From the NCBI RefSeq assembly GCF_021462525.1, contig NZ_JAKEDT010000003.1:115421-155763 (forward strand): a DNA stretch of 40,343 bases, read 5' to 3'. Numbering within the stretch: the first letter of the stretch is position 1; every line of letters starts with the position of its first letter. The notes under the pieces were generated by a model. It saw nothing but the letters and a program-made list of their open reading frames with translations, searched no databases and was not told the origin of the DNA. Positions 13,209 through 23,157 of this stretch are shown piece by piece. This DNA is from Thermus caliditerrae (GTDB taxonomy: Bacteria; Deinococcota; Deinococci; Deinococcales; Thermaceae). The translations under genes were made by a program, and so were the position numbers.

Positions 13209-14924
13209 ATGCAAACAGGTTCCTTATCTATTCGGCAGCTCTTGCGAAAGGCCAAGGCAAAGCAATTCAAGTTACCTCAGTTTCAGCGAGACTTTGTGTG
13301 GAATGAAGCCCAGGTTGCCCTCTTGATCGACTCCATTGCGCGGAATTATCCAATAGGTTCTCTCCTGCTTCTGGAGCCCAGCCCTGACATTCAGCTAAGC
13401 ACGCGCTCACTCCAAGCTGCTATTACCGAGATGGACCAAAGCATTCCAATCAATGATGCAGGGGTTGCCCCGGAGAATAGCGATGTTCCTGAAGCACAGG
13501 AACTTCTGATACTCGACGGACAGCAGCGGTTGACCTCTATCGTCCGAGTCCTTTTGAATGCCAATCCAACGAAAACTTATTGGTTTGACCTGAGAGAAAT
13601 CTACGAATCATTCCATGAGGAAAGGGCTGACTGGATCAAGCAAACAAAGGGGAAAACTACTGATGCCACCCGCAATGATGGTCGCTGGGTTAGAGCCGAT
13701 TTAATACTAGAGGGTGAGGAGCAGCAGTACGTTATAAGATACTTCCTTAGCCAAGAAGAAGACAAGGCACTTAGCCAAGAAGAAGACAAGGCAATGCATG
13801 CCATCCAAAAAGTACATCGTGTATTTGAAACCATACGAAATTATCAAGTGCCTTACATCCTTCTGGAGGGTCAAGAAGGTGTCGAAGCCATCTGTCGGAT
13901 TTTTGAAACCATCAACTCCACCGGTACACGCTTGACAACTTTTGACTTAGCCGTCGCCCGTTATTTTCCCCATCCGGATCTCCGTGATTTGTATGAAAAG
14001 GCCCGCCATCAGCATCCCGTTTTATCAGAATTCGATGTTGATGGCGAACGGTTGTTGCAAGTAATTGTGCTGCTAGAAAAAGGAAGGGAACCTTCTCGTA
14101 GCGAGCAACTTAATCTTACCAAAGACGACATCATCAAGCATTGGGGAGCCGCCGTTAACGCCCTGGTAAGGGCTATCAATTGGGCACGTCGAGAATGTGG
14201 ACTTGAACCCCAATTTTACGTTGGGGAAAGTCAACTTGTTGCTCTAGCCTCCGTACTCGCCGGGTTATCCGAGAAACAGCAAGAGCATTTTTTAACTCAA
14301 AAACACGATCAACTTGTTGAATGGTTTTTCTCAAATATAATGCAGAGTGGATTCCGCGCCACGAATTACAGGATTTTCGTGCATTACCAGAGCTTGCAAA
14401 TCCTTCGAGAGCACGGGTACATCCCAGAAGAGGACATCCCAACCGTAAAGCTCGATGTAGACACTCTAATTCGCTTGGCAAAAAGCGACAACAGGTATAA
14501 AGCCGCTTTGGCCTTGTTACGTCGCTATGTTAAAGAGGACTTTTACTCTGGCGCAACGATATCTTCCGACAATTTCGAAATACATCATTTCTTCCCTCGT
14601 TCGTTTGGGGCCAAAAAGTACGTCGATAGTATTGCCAACCTAATACCTGTTACGAAAGACACCAACCGCTTTCTGTCCAATCGCAATCCCTCAGATTATA
14701 TGAGGGACCTAATAGGAAAGGGCAATTTCCATGTGCTAAATAAGCGTTTAGCCGGTGCACTTCTACCAATACAAATCAATGCAGAAGGCATTGTGGAGCC
14801 AAATATTCTATCGGATGACCAATACAACACTTTTGTCCAAGAACGCGGCAAGATGATACTTCAGAAGATACGGGAAATCACTGGAAACCGGTTCGCCGAG
14901 ACTATCGGCGAAACCGGGGAATAA
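13209..14924 (+). CDS. DUF262/HNH (GmrSD-like) protein, probable defence nuclease
   Basis: 571 residues. The N-terminal DUF262 domain shows the ParB-like motifs LPQFQRDFVW (22-31) and LDGQQRLTS (102-110) and the FETINSTGTRLT stretch (232-243). The C-terminal part has a DUF1524-like HNH arrangement: EIHHFFPRSFG (457-467), NLIPVTKDTNR (477-487) and NRNPSDYM. Proteins of this layout include the modification-dependent GmrSD enzymes, which cut modified phage DNA in an NTP-dependent way; that activity here is inference. The gene is much more AT-rich than both neighbours and uses A/T-ending codons, so it was probably acquired horizontally. It has its own leaderless promoter and stands alone between the DUF815 ATPase and pyrG, outside the att repeats. 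Residues 180-195 are an 8-residue tandem duplication. Confidence 0.85.
   Translation: MQTGSLSIRQLLRKAKAKQFKLPQFQRDFVWNEAQVALLIDSIARNYPIGSLLLLEPSPDIQLSTRSLQAAITEMDQSIPINDAGVAPENSDVPEAQELLILDGQQRLTSIVRVLLNANPTKTYWFDLREIYESFHEERADWIKQTKGKTTDATRNDGRWVRADLILEGEEQQYVIRYFLSQEEDKALSQEEDKAMHAIQKVHRVFETIRNYQVPYILLEGQEGVEAICRIFETINSTGTRLTTFDLAVARYFPHPDLRDLYEKARHQHPVLSEFDVDGERLLQVIVLLEKGREPSRSEQLNLTKDDIIKHWGAAVNALVRAINWARRECGLEPQFYVGESQLVALASVLAGLSEKQQEHFLTQKHDQLVEWFFSNIMQSGFRATNYRIFVHYQSLQILREHGYIPEEDIPTVKLDVDTLIRLAKSDNRYKAALALLRRYVKEDFYSGATISSDNFEIHHFFPRSFGAKKYVDSIANLIPVTKDTNRFLSNRNPSDYMRDLIGKGNFHVLNKRLAGALLPIQINAEGIVEPNILSDDQYNTFVQERGKMILQKIREITGNRFAETIGETGE
13746..13793 (+). repeat. 24-bp in-frame tandem duplication
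   Basis: Two identical adjacent 24-bp units (13746-13769 and 13770-13793) encode LSQEEDKA twice, inside the linker of the DUF262 protein. Perfect identity at nucleotide level points to a recent duplication. Confidence 0.95.
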
Positions 14925-14938
14925 CCCTGAGCTTTAGC

Positions 14939-16597
<1,659 letters not shown>

Positions 16598-16652
16598 TCA
16601 GCCTACCACATCTGGCGCAAGGGGCCAGGTCTATGGTAAGCTTTCCTTTGGC

Positions 16653-16717
16653 GTTCTTGCGGGGTCCCCCGATCCCCCGGCAAGAACAGGGCGCGTGCAA
16701 GCGCGCCTCCAAGGAGG
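16653..16717 (+). promoter_or_regulatory. Structured 5' leader of rplM-rpsI
   Basis: Two stable hairpins precede rplM. The first has GTTCTTGC (16653-16660) pairing with GCAAGAAC (16680-16687) and an inner G4/C4 extension. The second has GGCGCG (16690-16695) pairing with CGCGCC (16702-16707). The ribosome binding site AAGGAGG (16711-16717) follows at once. Ribosomal protein operons are often autoregulated through such leaders; I cannot match this to a known leader family. Confidence 0.5.
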
Positions 16718-16726
16718 GCCCTAGTC

Positions 16727-17158
16727 ATGCTTCCCAAGACGTACGTACCCAAGGAGATCGAACCCCGCTGGGTTCTCATTGACGCCGAGGGCAAGACCCT
16801 GGGGCGGCTCGCCACCCAGATCGCCACCCTCCTCCGGGGCAAGCACCGCCCCGACTGGACGCCCAACGTGGCCATGGGGGACTTCGTGGTGGTGGTGAAC
16901 GCCGACAAGATCCGCCTCACGGGCAAGAAGCTCCAGCAGAAGATCTACACCCGCTACAGCGGCTACCAGGGGGGCCTCAAGGAGATCCCTGCGGAGAAGA
17001 TGCTGGCCACCCACCCCGAGAGGGTGCTGGAGCACGCGGTGAAGGGCATGCTCCCCAAGGGGCCCTTGGGCCGGAGGCTCTTCAAGCGCCTCAAGGTCTA
17101 CGCGGGTCCCACCCACCCCCACCAGGCCCAGAAGCCGGTGAAGCTGGAGGTCAAGTGA
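16727..17158 (+). CDS. rplM: 50S ribosomal protein L13
   Basis: 143 residues including [37 protein letters not shown], the [16 protein letters not shown] stretch and the [20 protein letters not shown] signature, all characteristic of L13. The chosen ATG has AAGGAGG nine bases upstream. The coding end overlaps rpsI by one base (TGATG), the standard rplM-rpsI pair. Confidence 0.98.
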   Translation: MLPKTYVPKEIEPRWVLIDAEGKTLGRLATQIATLLRGKHRPDWTPNVAMGDFVVVVNADKIRLTGKKLQQKIYTRYSGYQGGLKEIPAEKMLATHPERVLEHAVKGMLPKGPLGRRLFKRLKVYAGPTHPHQAQKPVKLEVK

Positions 17159-17544
17159 TGGAGCAGTACTACGGCACCGGAAGGCGTAAGGAGGCGGTGG
17201 CCCGGGTCTTCCTCCGGCCCGGAAGCGGCAAGGTCACCGTGAACGGCGAGGACTTCCAGGATTACTTCCAAGGCATCGTGCGGGCGGTGGCGGCCCTGGA
17301 GCCCCTTAGGGCGGTGGATGCCCTGGGGCGCTTTGACGCCTACATCACCGTGCGGGGGGGCGGCAAGAGCGGCCAGGTGGACGCCATCCGGCTGGGAGTA
17401 GCCCGGGCCCTCCTCCGCTACAACCCCGACTACCGGGCCAAGCTGAAGCCCCTGGGCTTCCTCACCCGGGACGCCCGCGTGGTGGAGCGCAAGAAGTACG
17501 GCAAGCACAAGGCCCGCCGCGCGCCCCAGTACTCCAAGCGCTAA
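17158..17544 (+). CDS. rpsI: 30S ribosomal protein S9
   Basis: 128 residues from ATG 17158 ([18 protein letters not shown]). A GTG one codon earlier is possible, but the TGATG overlap and my memory of Thermus S9 favour the ATG. The family landmarks [30 protein letters not shown] and the basic tail ending [11 protein letters not shown] are present; the tail reaches toward the P-site tRNA. A strong terminator follows directly. Confidence 0.98.
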   Translation: MEQYYGTGRRKEAVARVFLRPGSGKVTVNGEDFQDYFQGIVRAVAALEPLRAVDALGRFDAYITVRGGGKSGQVDAIRLGVARALLRYNPDYRAKLKPLGFLTRDARVVERKKYGKHKARRAPQYSKR

Positions 17545-17557
17545 GACCCCCTCTGTA

Positions 17558-17586
17558 CCCCCGAGGGCGTGCCCTCGGGGGGTTTT
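17558..17586 (+). terminator. Terminator of rplM-rpsI
   Basis: A perfect 11-bp stem (17558-17568 with 17571-17581), 2-nt loop, then GTTTTG. It lies between rpsI and the stop of the convergent addA gene and may serve both directions. Confidence 0.85.
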
Positions 17587-17587
17587 G

Positions 17588-20161
17588 CTATGCCAGTTCG
17601 GTGAGGGCCTCCCGGAGCTCCTGGGGGGCGAAGGGGTGCACCTTTTGGTGGCGCAGGTACACGAGCCGGGCCTCGGCCTCCACCCCCCAGGCCCGCCGCA
17701 CCGCCTCCCAGTAGAGGGCCAGCTGGAGGCGGTAGCGCTCGGGGTGGACCTCGCGGTCGGTCTTGTAGTCCTCCAGGTACCAGCGCTCCCCCACCCGGTA
17801 GAGGCGGTCCAGCACCCCGTACCAGACGGTGCCGGCAAGGGGCAGGACCAGGGGAAGCTCGGCGTGGTCCTCCTCCCGGGCCTCGAGGGGGGGCAGGGCC
17901 TCCCCCAGCATGGCCCGGTGGTTCCGGAGGAGAAGGCGCACCTCCCGCAAAAGGCGCGACCGGTCCTCCCCGGCAAAGGGGAAGGCCACCTCCTGCAGGA
18001 GGAGGGCCCCCATGGACGCCTCGTCCTCGGGGTCCAGGTTCCGAGCCAGGGCGTAGTGCACCAGGGTGCCCAGGGCCCGGGCAAACTCCGGGAGGGCCTC
18101 GGCCTCGAGGGCCTCGGAGAGGGCCAGGGCCTCCCCCTCCCCCTTGCGGTAGGCGCTGGGGGAGTAGACCGGGGGGAAGGGCCCGGGAAGGATGGGGTGC
18201 TCCGCGTAAGGGGCAGGGCGTGGGGGGGCGGGGGGGGACGGGGGTGGGGGCGAAGGGGGAAGGCCTTCCAGGGGGTAGCGGTGCACCAGGGGGTCCCGAT
18301 CCTGCGGCCCCAGGCCCAAGGCCCTAAGGGCCTCAGCCCAGGGCCCCGGGCGCTCCGAGGCGCTGCCCGTCAGGATCAGGACGTCCCGGGCCCGGGAGAG
18401 GGCCACGTAGAGGAGGCGCAGGGACTCCTCCTCCTGGGCCCGGTCCAAGGCCCGCTTCAGGTGTCGGTAGGCGTCCGTACCCTCCAAGGCCACCTCCCCG
18501 TCCAAGCCCACCAGGACAGGCTCCGGCCTCCCCCCCTCCCCCCGGGCCAGGTCAAAGACCGCCACCACCGGCCACTCCAGGCCCTTGGCCGCGTGGACGG
18601 TGAGGAGGGCTACCCCTTCTCCCCCCTCGGGGAGCTCGGAGGTTTCCGGGTCCTCGGCCCGCACCTTCAACCACTCCAGGAGGGCCTCGAGGTCGGGGAA
18701 GCGCTGGGAGGCGGCCAGGAGGAGGAGGGTGTCCAGATTGGCTCGGGCCCTCTGGGAAAGCCGCCTGAGGAAGGCCTCGTCCCGGGCCAGGGCCTTCAAG
18801 GCCTCCAAAGGACGCAGGCCCGCAAGCGCCTTGAGCCCATCCAGCCGCGTCTGCACCTCTAAGGGAAGGAGGGGCACAGGGTCTTCCGCCTGCAGGGCCT
18901 CCTCCACCTGCCCCAGGTCCAGGCCCAGGAAAGGCCCCCGCAAGAAGGCCAGGAGGGAGAGGCGCTCCTCGGGGCTCGGGGGGCCTTCCAGGAGGGCCAG
19001 GCGGAGGGCGTGGTAGACGTCCCGCACCTCGGGGCGGCGGAAAAAGCTTTGCCCCCGCCTTAGGACGTAGGGCACCCCCAGGGCCCGGAAGGCCCTCTCC
19101 AGGAAGGGCAGGCTCCTGCGGCTCCGCACCAGGACCGCCATGTCGGAGAAGGCGTAGCCCTGGCCGGAAAGCGCCCGCAGGCGCTCCGCCAGGAGGGCCG
19201 CCTCCCCTTCCCGCTTCCGGTCCAAGGGCCCCTCCCCCACCACCCAGTGGACCTCCACCCGGCCCTCCTCCGCCCTCAGGGGCTCCACCGGCACCCGCTC
19301 GGACTCGGGAAAGAAATGCCCCACAAAGCGGTTCAGGAAGTGGGCCACCGCCCGGGCGTGGCGCCTAGTTTCCCCCAGGCGTAGGACCTCTTCCGCCTCC
19401 CCCAGGGCCTGGCGGAACACCTCCACCCGGGCGTTGCGGAAGAGGTAGATGGACTGCTTGGGGTCCCCCACCGCCACCACCTGGGCACCTGCGGCCTCCA
19501 GGGCCTGGAAGAAGCGGCCCTGCAGGGGGTTCACGTCCTGGAACTCGTCCACCAGGAGGTGGGGAAAGCGCTCCACCACCCGCTCCAGCGCCTTGGGGGC
19601 TTCCAGCAGGCGCAGGGCCAGGGCCTCGAGGTCGGAAGGCCCCAGGGCCTCCCGGGTGCGGCGGCGGTAGCCCTGAAGGGCCTCCTGGTAGAGGGCAAGG
19701 AGCTCTTCCGCCCCAGGCAGGGGCCGGTACGCCTCGGCCAGGGAGCGCTTTTTGTAAAGGGTAAGGAGAAGCTTCTCCAGCGCCGGGTCCAAGTCCTTGA
19801 GGTAAAGGAGGCTTCGCGCCTCCTCCAAGAAGAGGGCCTCGGCCAAAAACTCGTCCAAAAGGGCGAAGTCCGGGTCCAAGGAGAGAAGGGGGGCGGCGTG
19901 GCGGAGTGCTTCCGCCATGAAGCCGTGGATGGTGGTGAAGACCGCCCCGTACGCCTCCCGCCTGGCCTCCTCCGCCCAGGGGTTTGGGGGGAGGTTGGCC
20001 ACCTCCTCCTGGATACGCCGCCTAAGCTCCTCCGCCGCCTTACGGGTGAAGGTGACCGCGGCCATGCGCCTGAGGGGCACCCCCCTGCGCAGGAGGGCCA
20101 AAAGCTCCTGCACCAGGGCGTGGGTCTTCCCCGTGCCTGCGGAAGCCACGTAGAGCCTCAT
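17588..20161 (-). CDS. addA: AddA-type UvrD-family helicase-nuclease
   Basis: 857-residue subunit of the AddAB double-strand-break processing enzyme. Walker A ASAGTGKT is close to the N-terminus, followed by AAVTFTRKAAEELRRR, the DEFQDVNPLQ box, VAVGDPKQSIYLFRNA, VLTVHAAKGLEWPVV-like motif V and LLYVALSRARD. The C-terminal RecB-type nuclease is intact: His in LGTLVHYAL, Asp in YGVLDRLYR, DYKTD and QLALYWEA. The start is ATG 20161, overlapping the addB stop (ATGA), instead of a longer frame that runs back into addB. It is shorter than typical AddA (about 1200 residues), consistent with compact Thermus proteins. Confidence 0.88.
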   Translation of the reverse strand: MRLYVASAGTGKTHALVQELLALLRRGVPLRRMAAVTFTRKAAEELRRRIQEEVANLPPNPWAEEARREAYGAVFTTIHGFMAEALRHAAPLLSLDPDFALLDEFLAEALFLEEARSLLYLKDLDPALEKLLLTLYKKRSLAEAYRPLPGAEELLALYQEALQGYRRRTREALGPSDLEALALRLLEAPKALERVVERFPHLLVDEFQDVNPLQGRFFQALEAAGAQVVAVGDPKQSIYLFRNARVEVFRQALGEAEEVLRLGETRRHARAVAHFLNRFVGHFFPESERVPVEPLRAEEGRVEVHWVVGEGPLDRKREGEAALLAERLRALSGQGYAFSDMAVLVRSRRSLPFLERAFRALGVPYVLRRGQSFFRRPEVRDVYHALRLALLEGPPSPEERLSLLAFLRGPFLGLDLGQVEEALQAEDPVPLLPLEVQTRLDGLKALAGLRPLEALKALARDEAFLRRLSQRARANLDTLLLLAASQRFPDLEALLEWLKVRAEDPETSELPEGGEGVALLTVHAAKGLEWPVVAVFDLARGEGGRPEPVLVGLDGEVALEGTDAYRHLKRALDRAQEEESLRLLYVALSRARDVLILTGSASERPGPWAEALRALGLGPQDRDPLVHRYPLEGLPPSPPPPSPPAPPRPAPYAEHPILPGPFPPVYSPSAYRKGEGEALALSEALEAEALPEFARALGTLVHYALARNLDPEDEASMGALLLQEVAFPFAGEDRSRLLREVRLLLRNHRAMLGEALPPLEAREEDHAELPLVLPLAGTVWYGVLDRLYRVGERWYLEDYKTDREVHPERYRLQLALYWEAVRRAWGVEAEARLVYLRHQKVHPFAPQELREALTELA

Positions 20162-22365
20162 GCTTCCTCCTTGCGGCAGATGTCCTCCAGGCCGCAGGCC
20201 CAGCAGTGGGAGCCGGGCTTGGGGTGGAAGGCGCCCCCTTGCCACTCGGAAAGGGCCACCTCCACCCGAGGCCGGATGGCCTCCAGGGGCCTTAGCCTCT
20301 CCCCTTTGCGGAAGGGGCGGTCCCGGTAAGGACGGGGTTCATCCAGCCAGTTCCAGGTCCACAGGTAAACCCCCTCCACCTCGGGGCGCTGCAGGAAAGC
20401 CCCCACCGCATACCACTCGCTCCAGCGCTTGCCCGGGGAAAGGTCGGGGTCTTGGCCCGCAGGCAACAAGCGGTAGATGTGGACCACCTTCCCCTCCTCC
20501 TCCCGCCGCAGCCCGTCCAGGCGCAGCACAAACCTCTTCCCCGGCCAGCGCACCCAAAAGCTCATGGCCTGCAGGAGGTCCTCGTGGGCCTTGAGCCAGG
20601 GGCCCACCTGGGGGTCGGCCAGGAGCCTGTCCCACCCTTCGGGCAGGAGGTGCCAGCCCAAGGCGCCGTCCTCCGCACGGAGGGGGAAGCGCTCCAGATA
20701 GGTACGGAAGGGGCACTCCCCGTGGCGGCGGAGGACCTCCAGGTGGGCCGGGGGGGCCTGCGAGGCAGGCAGGGGCGGGGCGAAGGGCTCCTCCGGCAGG
20801 GCCTCGAGGCGGCTTGCGGGGGGCAGGGGTGCGGGCCTCGCCCCCCGCTCCAGGGGCTCGTAGGCCCCCGAGGGCCCGGCCTCCGGGTAAAGCAAATACA
20901 CCTCTTCCCCCCGCGTGGCGAGCTCCTCCAGGAAAAGGGGGTCCAGGCCCCGCAGGCGCCGGGGGAGCCCTTGGAGAAGCCCCCTCTCCCTGAGCTCCTC
21001 CAGGAGGAAGTAATCCTCCCCCTCCCCCAGGGTGTAGCGCCCCGCCACCCAGTCCAGCACATAGGCCCGCTCCGCCCGCACCCCCGTGGCCCGCAAAGGG
21101 GGAAGGAGGGCCACCCCTCGAGGGGGCTCCGGGGGCAGGGTTTCGTCCAGCAGGAGGCTCCGCCACCAGGCTAGGGGATCCCCCGCATCCGCCCGCAGGG
21201 CCAGGCGCAGCCGGGAGAGAAAAGGCTCCTTGACCGCCACCCCAAGCCGCTCCAGCACCGCCTCCCCCCAGGCCAGGAGGTCGGGCCCCGGGGTGCGCAG
21301 GGCCAAAAACTCCTGCCACTCCTGAAGAAGGCCTTCCCTTTCCGCCAAAAGCCTCAAGGCCTCCTCCCCTGCAAGCCCCAGCCGCAAGGCCTTTCGCCCC
21401 AGGGCGGCAAACCCTAGGGCCAAAAGGTCACGCCCCGTGGGGAAGGGGTTCAAAAGGGCCAGGACCCTCTCTCCCTCTTCGGTGTCGGCCAAGGCCCTTT
21501 CCCGGCCGTCGTAGAGGGGCAGGCCGTACTCGTCCCCCAGGAGGAGAAACCCAGGGATGCGGTCCTCCGGGGCCACCACCATCACCGCAAAGGGGTCCAG
21601 GCCCTCGCCACCCAAGGCCCTGGGGGCCAGGGCCCGCTTCAGGGCCCTTAGGAGGTGGCGGGCCTCCTCCACGGGGTTGGCCAGGGCCCAAACCTCCTTC
21701 CGCACAGGCCTTGGGGGAAGCTCCCGCCAGGGCTCCAAGCCTTCCGGGAGAAGCTCCAGGGTAAGGAGGACGGGCACCTGCTGGGCCAGGCGCCGGAGAA
21801 AGCGGAGGTCTAAAGGCCCAAGCTCCCGGTACCCGTCCACCACCACCAGGTCAGGCCGGGGGAAGAGGCGGAGGGGCGCTTTGGTGGCCTGGAAGCGGAA
21901 GTCGTCGTAGTCCAGGTGGCCCCGCTTTAGGCGCTCATACGCCAGGTAAACCCGCCTGAGCCGCCCCGCCTCCCCCTCCTTGGGCAAGGCGAAGGGGGAA
22001 AGCCCGTGGCGCTTCAGCTCGGCGATAGCCCGGGCGAAGAGCCTGGCCTCCCCCGGGGCCACCCCCCCCTGGAGCTCCCTTAGGGCCTCCCCCACCAGGG
22101 CCACCCGCCCCGCCCCCGGCAACGGGGGCCCCAGGCGGCCCGCCTCCGCAAGGACCCGGTAGTATAGGGCCTGGAAGGAGAGGAACTCCAGGCCCAAGGC
22201 GGCCCCCCGCCCACCCAGTAGGCGGTACACGTAGGCCCGCTGGTGGGGAAGCCCCACAAAGTAGCCCCGCCCCCGCCGGGAGAGAACCTCCAGGGCCCAC
22301 TCCAGGGCCAGGGTGGTCTTCCCGGAAGCGGGGGGGCCCAGGACGGGATAGAGGCCGGGCTTCAT
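20158..22365 (-). CDS. addB: AddB-like helicase/nuclease subunit with degenerate nuclease site
   Basis: 735 residues with N-terminal Walker A GPPASGKTT and a C-terminal iron-sulfur cysteine set: one Cys in GECPFRTYLE and three in HCWACGLEDIC, as in AddB proteins, where the cluster staples the nuclease domain. The nuclease motif is altered. The Asp in LRLDGLRR is present, but the expected DYKTG-like motif reads VVHIYRLLPAG, with neither Asp nor Lys. Nuclease activity of this subunit is therefore probably lost, leaving AddA as the only nuclease. A TAGAAT box 9 nt before the ATG suggests a very short leader. It is coupled to addA by overlap. Confidence 0.82.
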   Translation of the reverse strand: MKPGLYPVLGPPASGKTTLALEWALEVLSRRGRGYFVGLPHQRAYVYRLLGGRGAALGLEFLSFQALYYRVLAEAGRLGPPLPGAGRVALVGEALRELQGGVAPGEARLFARAIAELKRHGLSPFALPKEGEAGRLRRVYLAYERLKRGHLDYDDFRFQATKAPLRLFPRPDLVVVDGYRELGPLDLRFLRRLAQQVPVLLTLELLPEGLEPWRELPPRPVRKEVWALANPVEEARHLLRALKRALAPRALGGEGLDPFAVMVVAPEDRIPGFLLLGDEYGLPLYDGRERALADTEEGERVLALLNPFPTGRDLLALGFAALGRKALRLGLAGEEALRLLAEREGLLQEWQEFLALRTPGPDLLAWGEAVLERLGVAVKEPFLSRLRLALRADAGDPLAWWRSLLLDETLPPEPPRGVALLPPLRATGVRAERAYVLDWVAGRYTLGEGEDYFLLEELRERGLLQGLPRRLRGLDPLFLEELATRGEEVYLLYPEAGPSGAYEPLERGARPAPLPPASRLEALPEEPFAPPLPASQAPPAHLEVLRRHGECPFRTYLERFPLRAEDGALGWHLLPEGWDRLLADPQVGPWLKAHEDLLQAMSFWVRWPGKRFVLRLDGLRREEEGKVVHIYRLLPAGQDPDLSPGKRWSEWYAVGAFLQRPEVEGVYLWTWNWLDEPRPYRDRPFRKGERLRPLEAIRPRVEVALSEWQGGAFHPKPGSHCWACGLEDICRKEEA

Positions 22366-22402
22366 ATGGAGACCATTCTAAAACCGCAAGGGGCGGGGAT
22401 GG

Positions 22403-22539
22403 CTTAAGTACCCCGTCGTGGCTTGCGCCACGACGGGGGCCCCAAAGAGACCATGAGCACGCCGCTTTGGTTTTGGCCAATGGGGCAACCTTTGCGTGGG
22501 GGTACTTAAGTGCCCCGTCGGGGCCCAAGCCCCGACGGG
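22403..22539 (+). repeat. Intergenic palindromic repeat cluster
   Basis: A 12-bp perfect stem with loop TTGC (22411-22422 with 22427-22438), and an 11-bp stem with loop CCAA (22514-22524 with 22529-22539). Both are preceded by the same TTAAGTNCCCCGTCG module (22405-22419 and 22506-22520). In addition CTTAAGTACCCC (22403-22414) is the exact inverse of 22499-22510. The 217-bp gap between addB and the next gene holds no credible coding frame. A near copy of the first stem's left half lies at 38981-39000 on the other strand. Confidence 0.75.
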
Positions 22540-22582
22540 AACTCCGGAAAAGAGCCGTTCTGGCCCTCCAGGCACTCACCCC

Positions 22583-23059
22583 TCACGGGGGCGGGGGAAC
22601 CCCCGGCAAGGGCAAGGGCTCGAGGTCCTCCCCCAGGCGCAAAACCCCCACCACCCTTCCCCGGTGAAGGACAAAGCAGCGGTACTCCCCGCCCGCCGCC
22701 ACCACCCGCCGGGCCAGAGCCAGCTCCCCCAAAAAGGGCAGGGAGCGCTTTTCCACCAGGCGGCCCCTTAGGGGGCCTGCGTGGGGCATGGGCCGACCCT
22801 CCTCTACGGCCAGGAGGAGGAGGGGGCGCTCCCGCCCCAGGAGGACCAGAAGCCTCCCCTCTTCCCAGTAGAGGGCTTGGATGCGCAGGCCCCGCACCAC
22901 CTCACGGCAACGCAGGCGCACGGCTTCCGCCTCGAGGCTGGCCAAAGGCGGGCGTTGGGGCCAGGACCCCTCCGCCCGGACCAGGCCCGCCAGGGCCAGG
23001 AGCCCTAGGCCCAAGAGGAACCCAAGCGGCCCTTTTCCAGGGGAGCGACCTTCGCGCAT
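22583..23059 (-). CDS. Small exported protein of unknown function
   Basis: 158 residues with a signal peptide (hydrophobic GFLLGLGLLALAGLVRA, residues 12-28). The mature part looks like a beta-rich domain with alternating short strands (RLLVLLGRERPLLLLAV, YRCFVLHRGRVVGVLRL) and two cysteines (RLRCREVV and EYRCFVL) that could form a disulfide outside the cell. I do not recognise the family. It is preceded by a 12-bp hairpin and is the last gene on this strand before the repeat cluster. It may be a separate unit from the signalling operon upstream. Confidence 0.6.
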   Translation of the reverse strand: MREGRSPGKGPLGFLLGLGLLALAGLVRAEGSWPQRPPLASLEAEAVRLRCREVVRGLRIQALYWEEGRLLVLLGRERPLLLLAVEEGRPMPHAGPLRGRLVEKRSLPFLGELALARRVVAAGGEYRCFVLHRGRVVGVLRLGEDLEPLPLPGVPPPP

Positions 23060-23125
23060 GGCCCTTGCGCCCCGTTCCTCAGCTCACCGCCCGCATGGAA
23101 GCCGCATTTACCCTTCCGCTGGGAC

Positions 23126-23152
23126 CCCCACCCTGGCAAGGCCAGGGTGGGG
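23126..23152 (-). terminator. Hairpin after the signalling operon
   Basis: A perfect 12-bp stem (23126-23137 with 23141-23152) starting 6 bp after the stop at 23158. There is no T-run behind it on the minus strand, so it may act as a 3'-end stabiliser or a weak terminator. Confidence 0.45.
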
Positions 23153-23157
23153 TGGCG

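Noticed and set aside
16609-16621. 13-bp match CATCTGGCGCAAG to 38979-38991 as another repeat copy
   Set aside because: A match of this length is expected by chance in 40 kb of GC-rich DNA, and the flanks do not align.
22378-22575. Small open frames across the palindromic repeat cluster
   Set aside because: They translate the hairpins themselves, differ in every frame and have no start signals.
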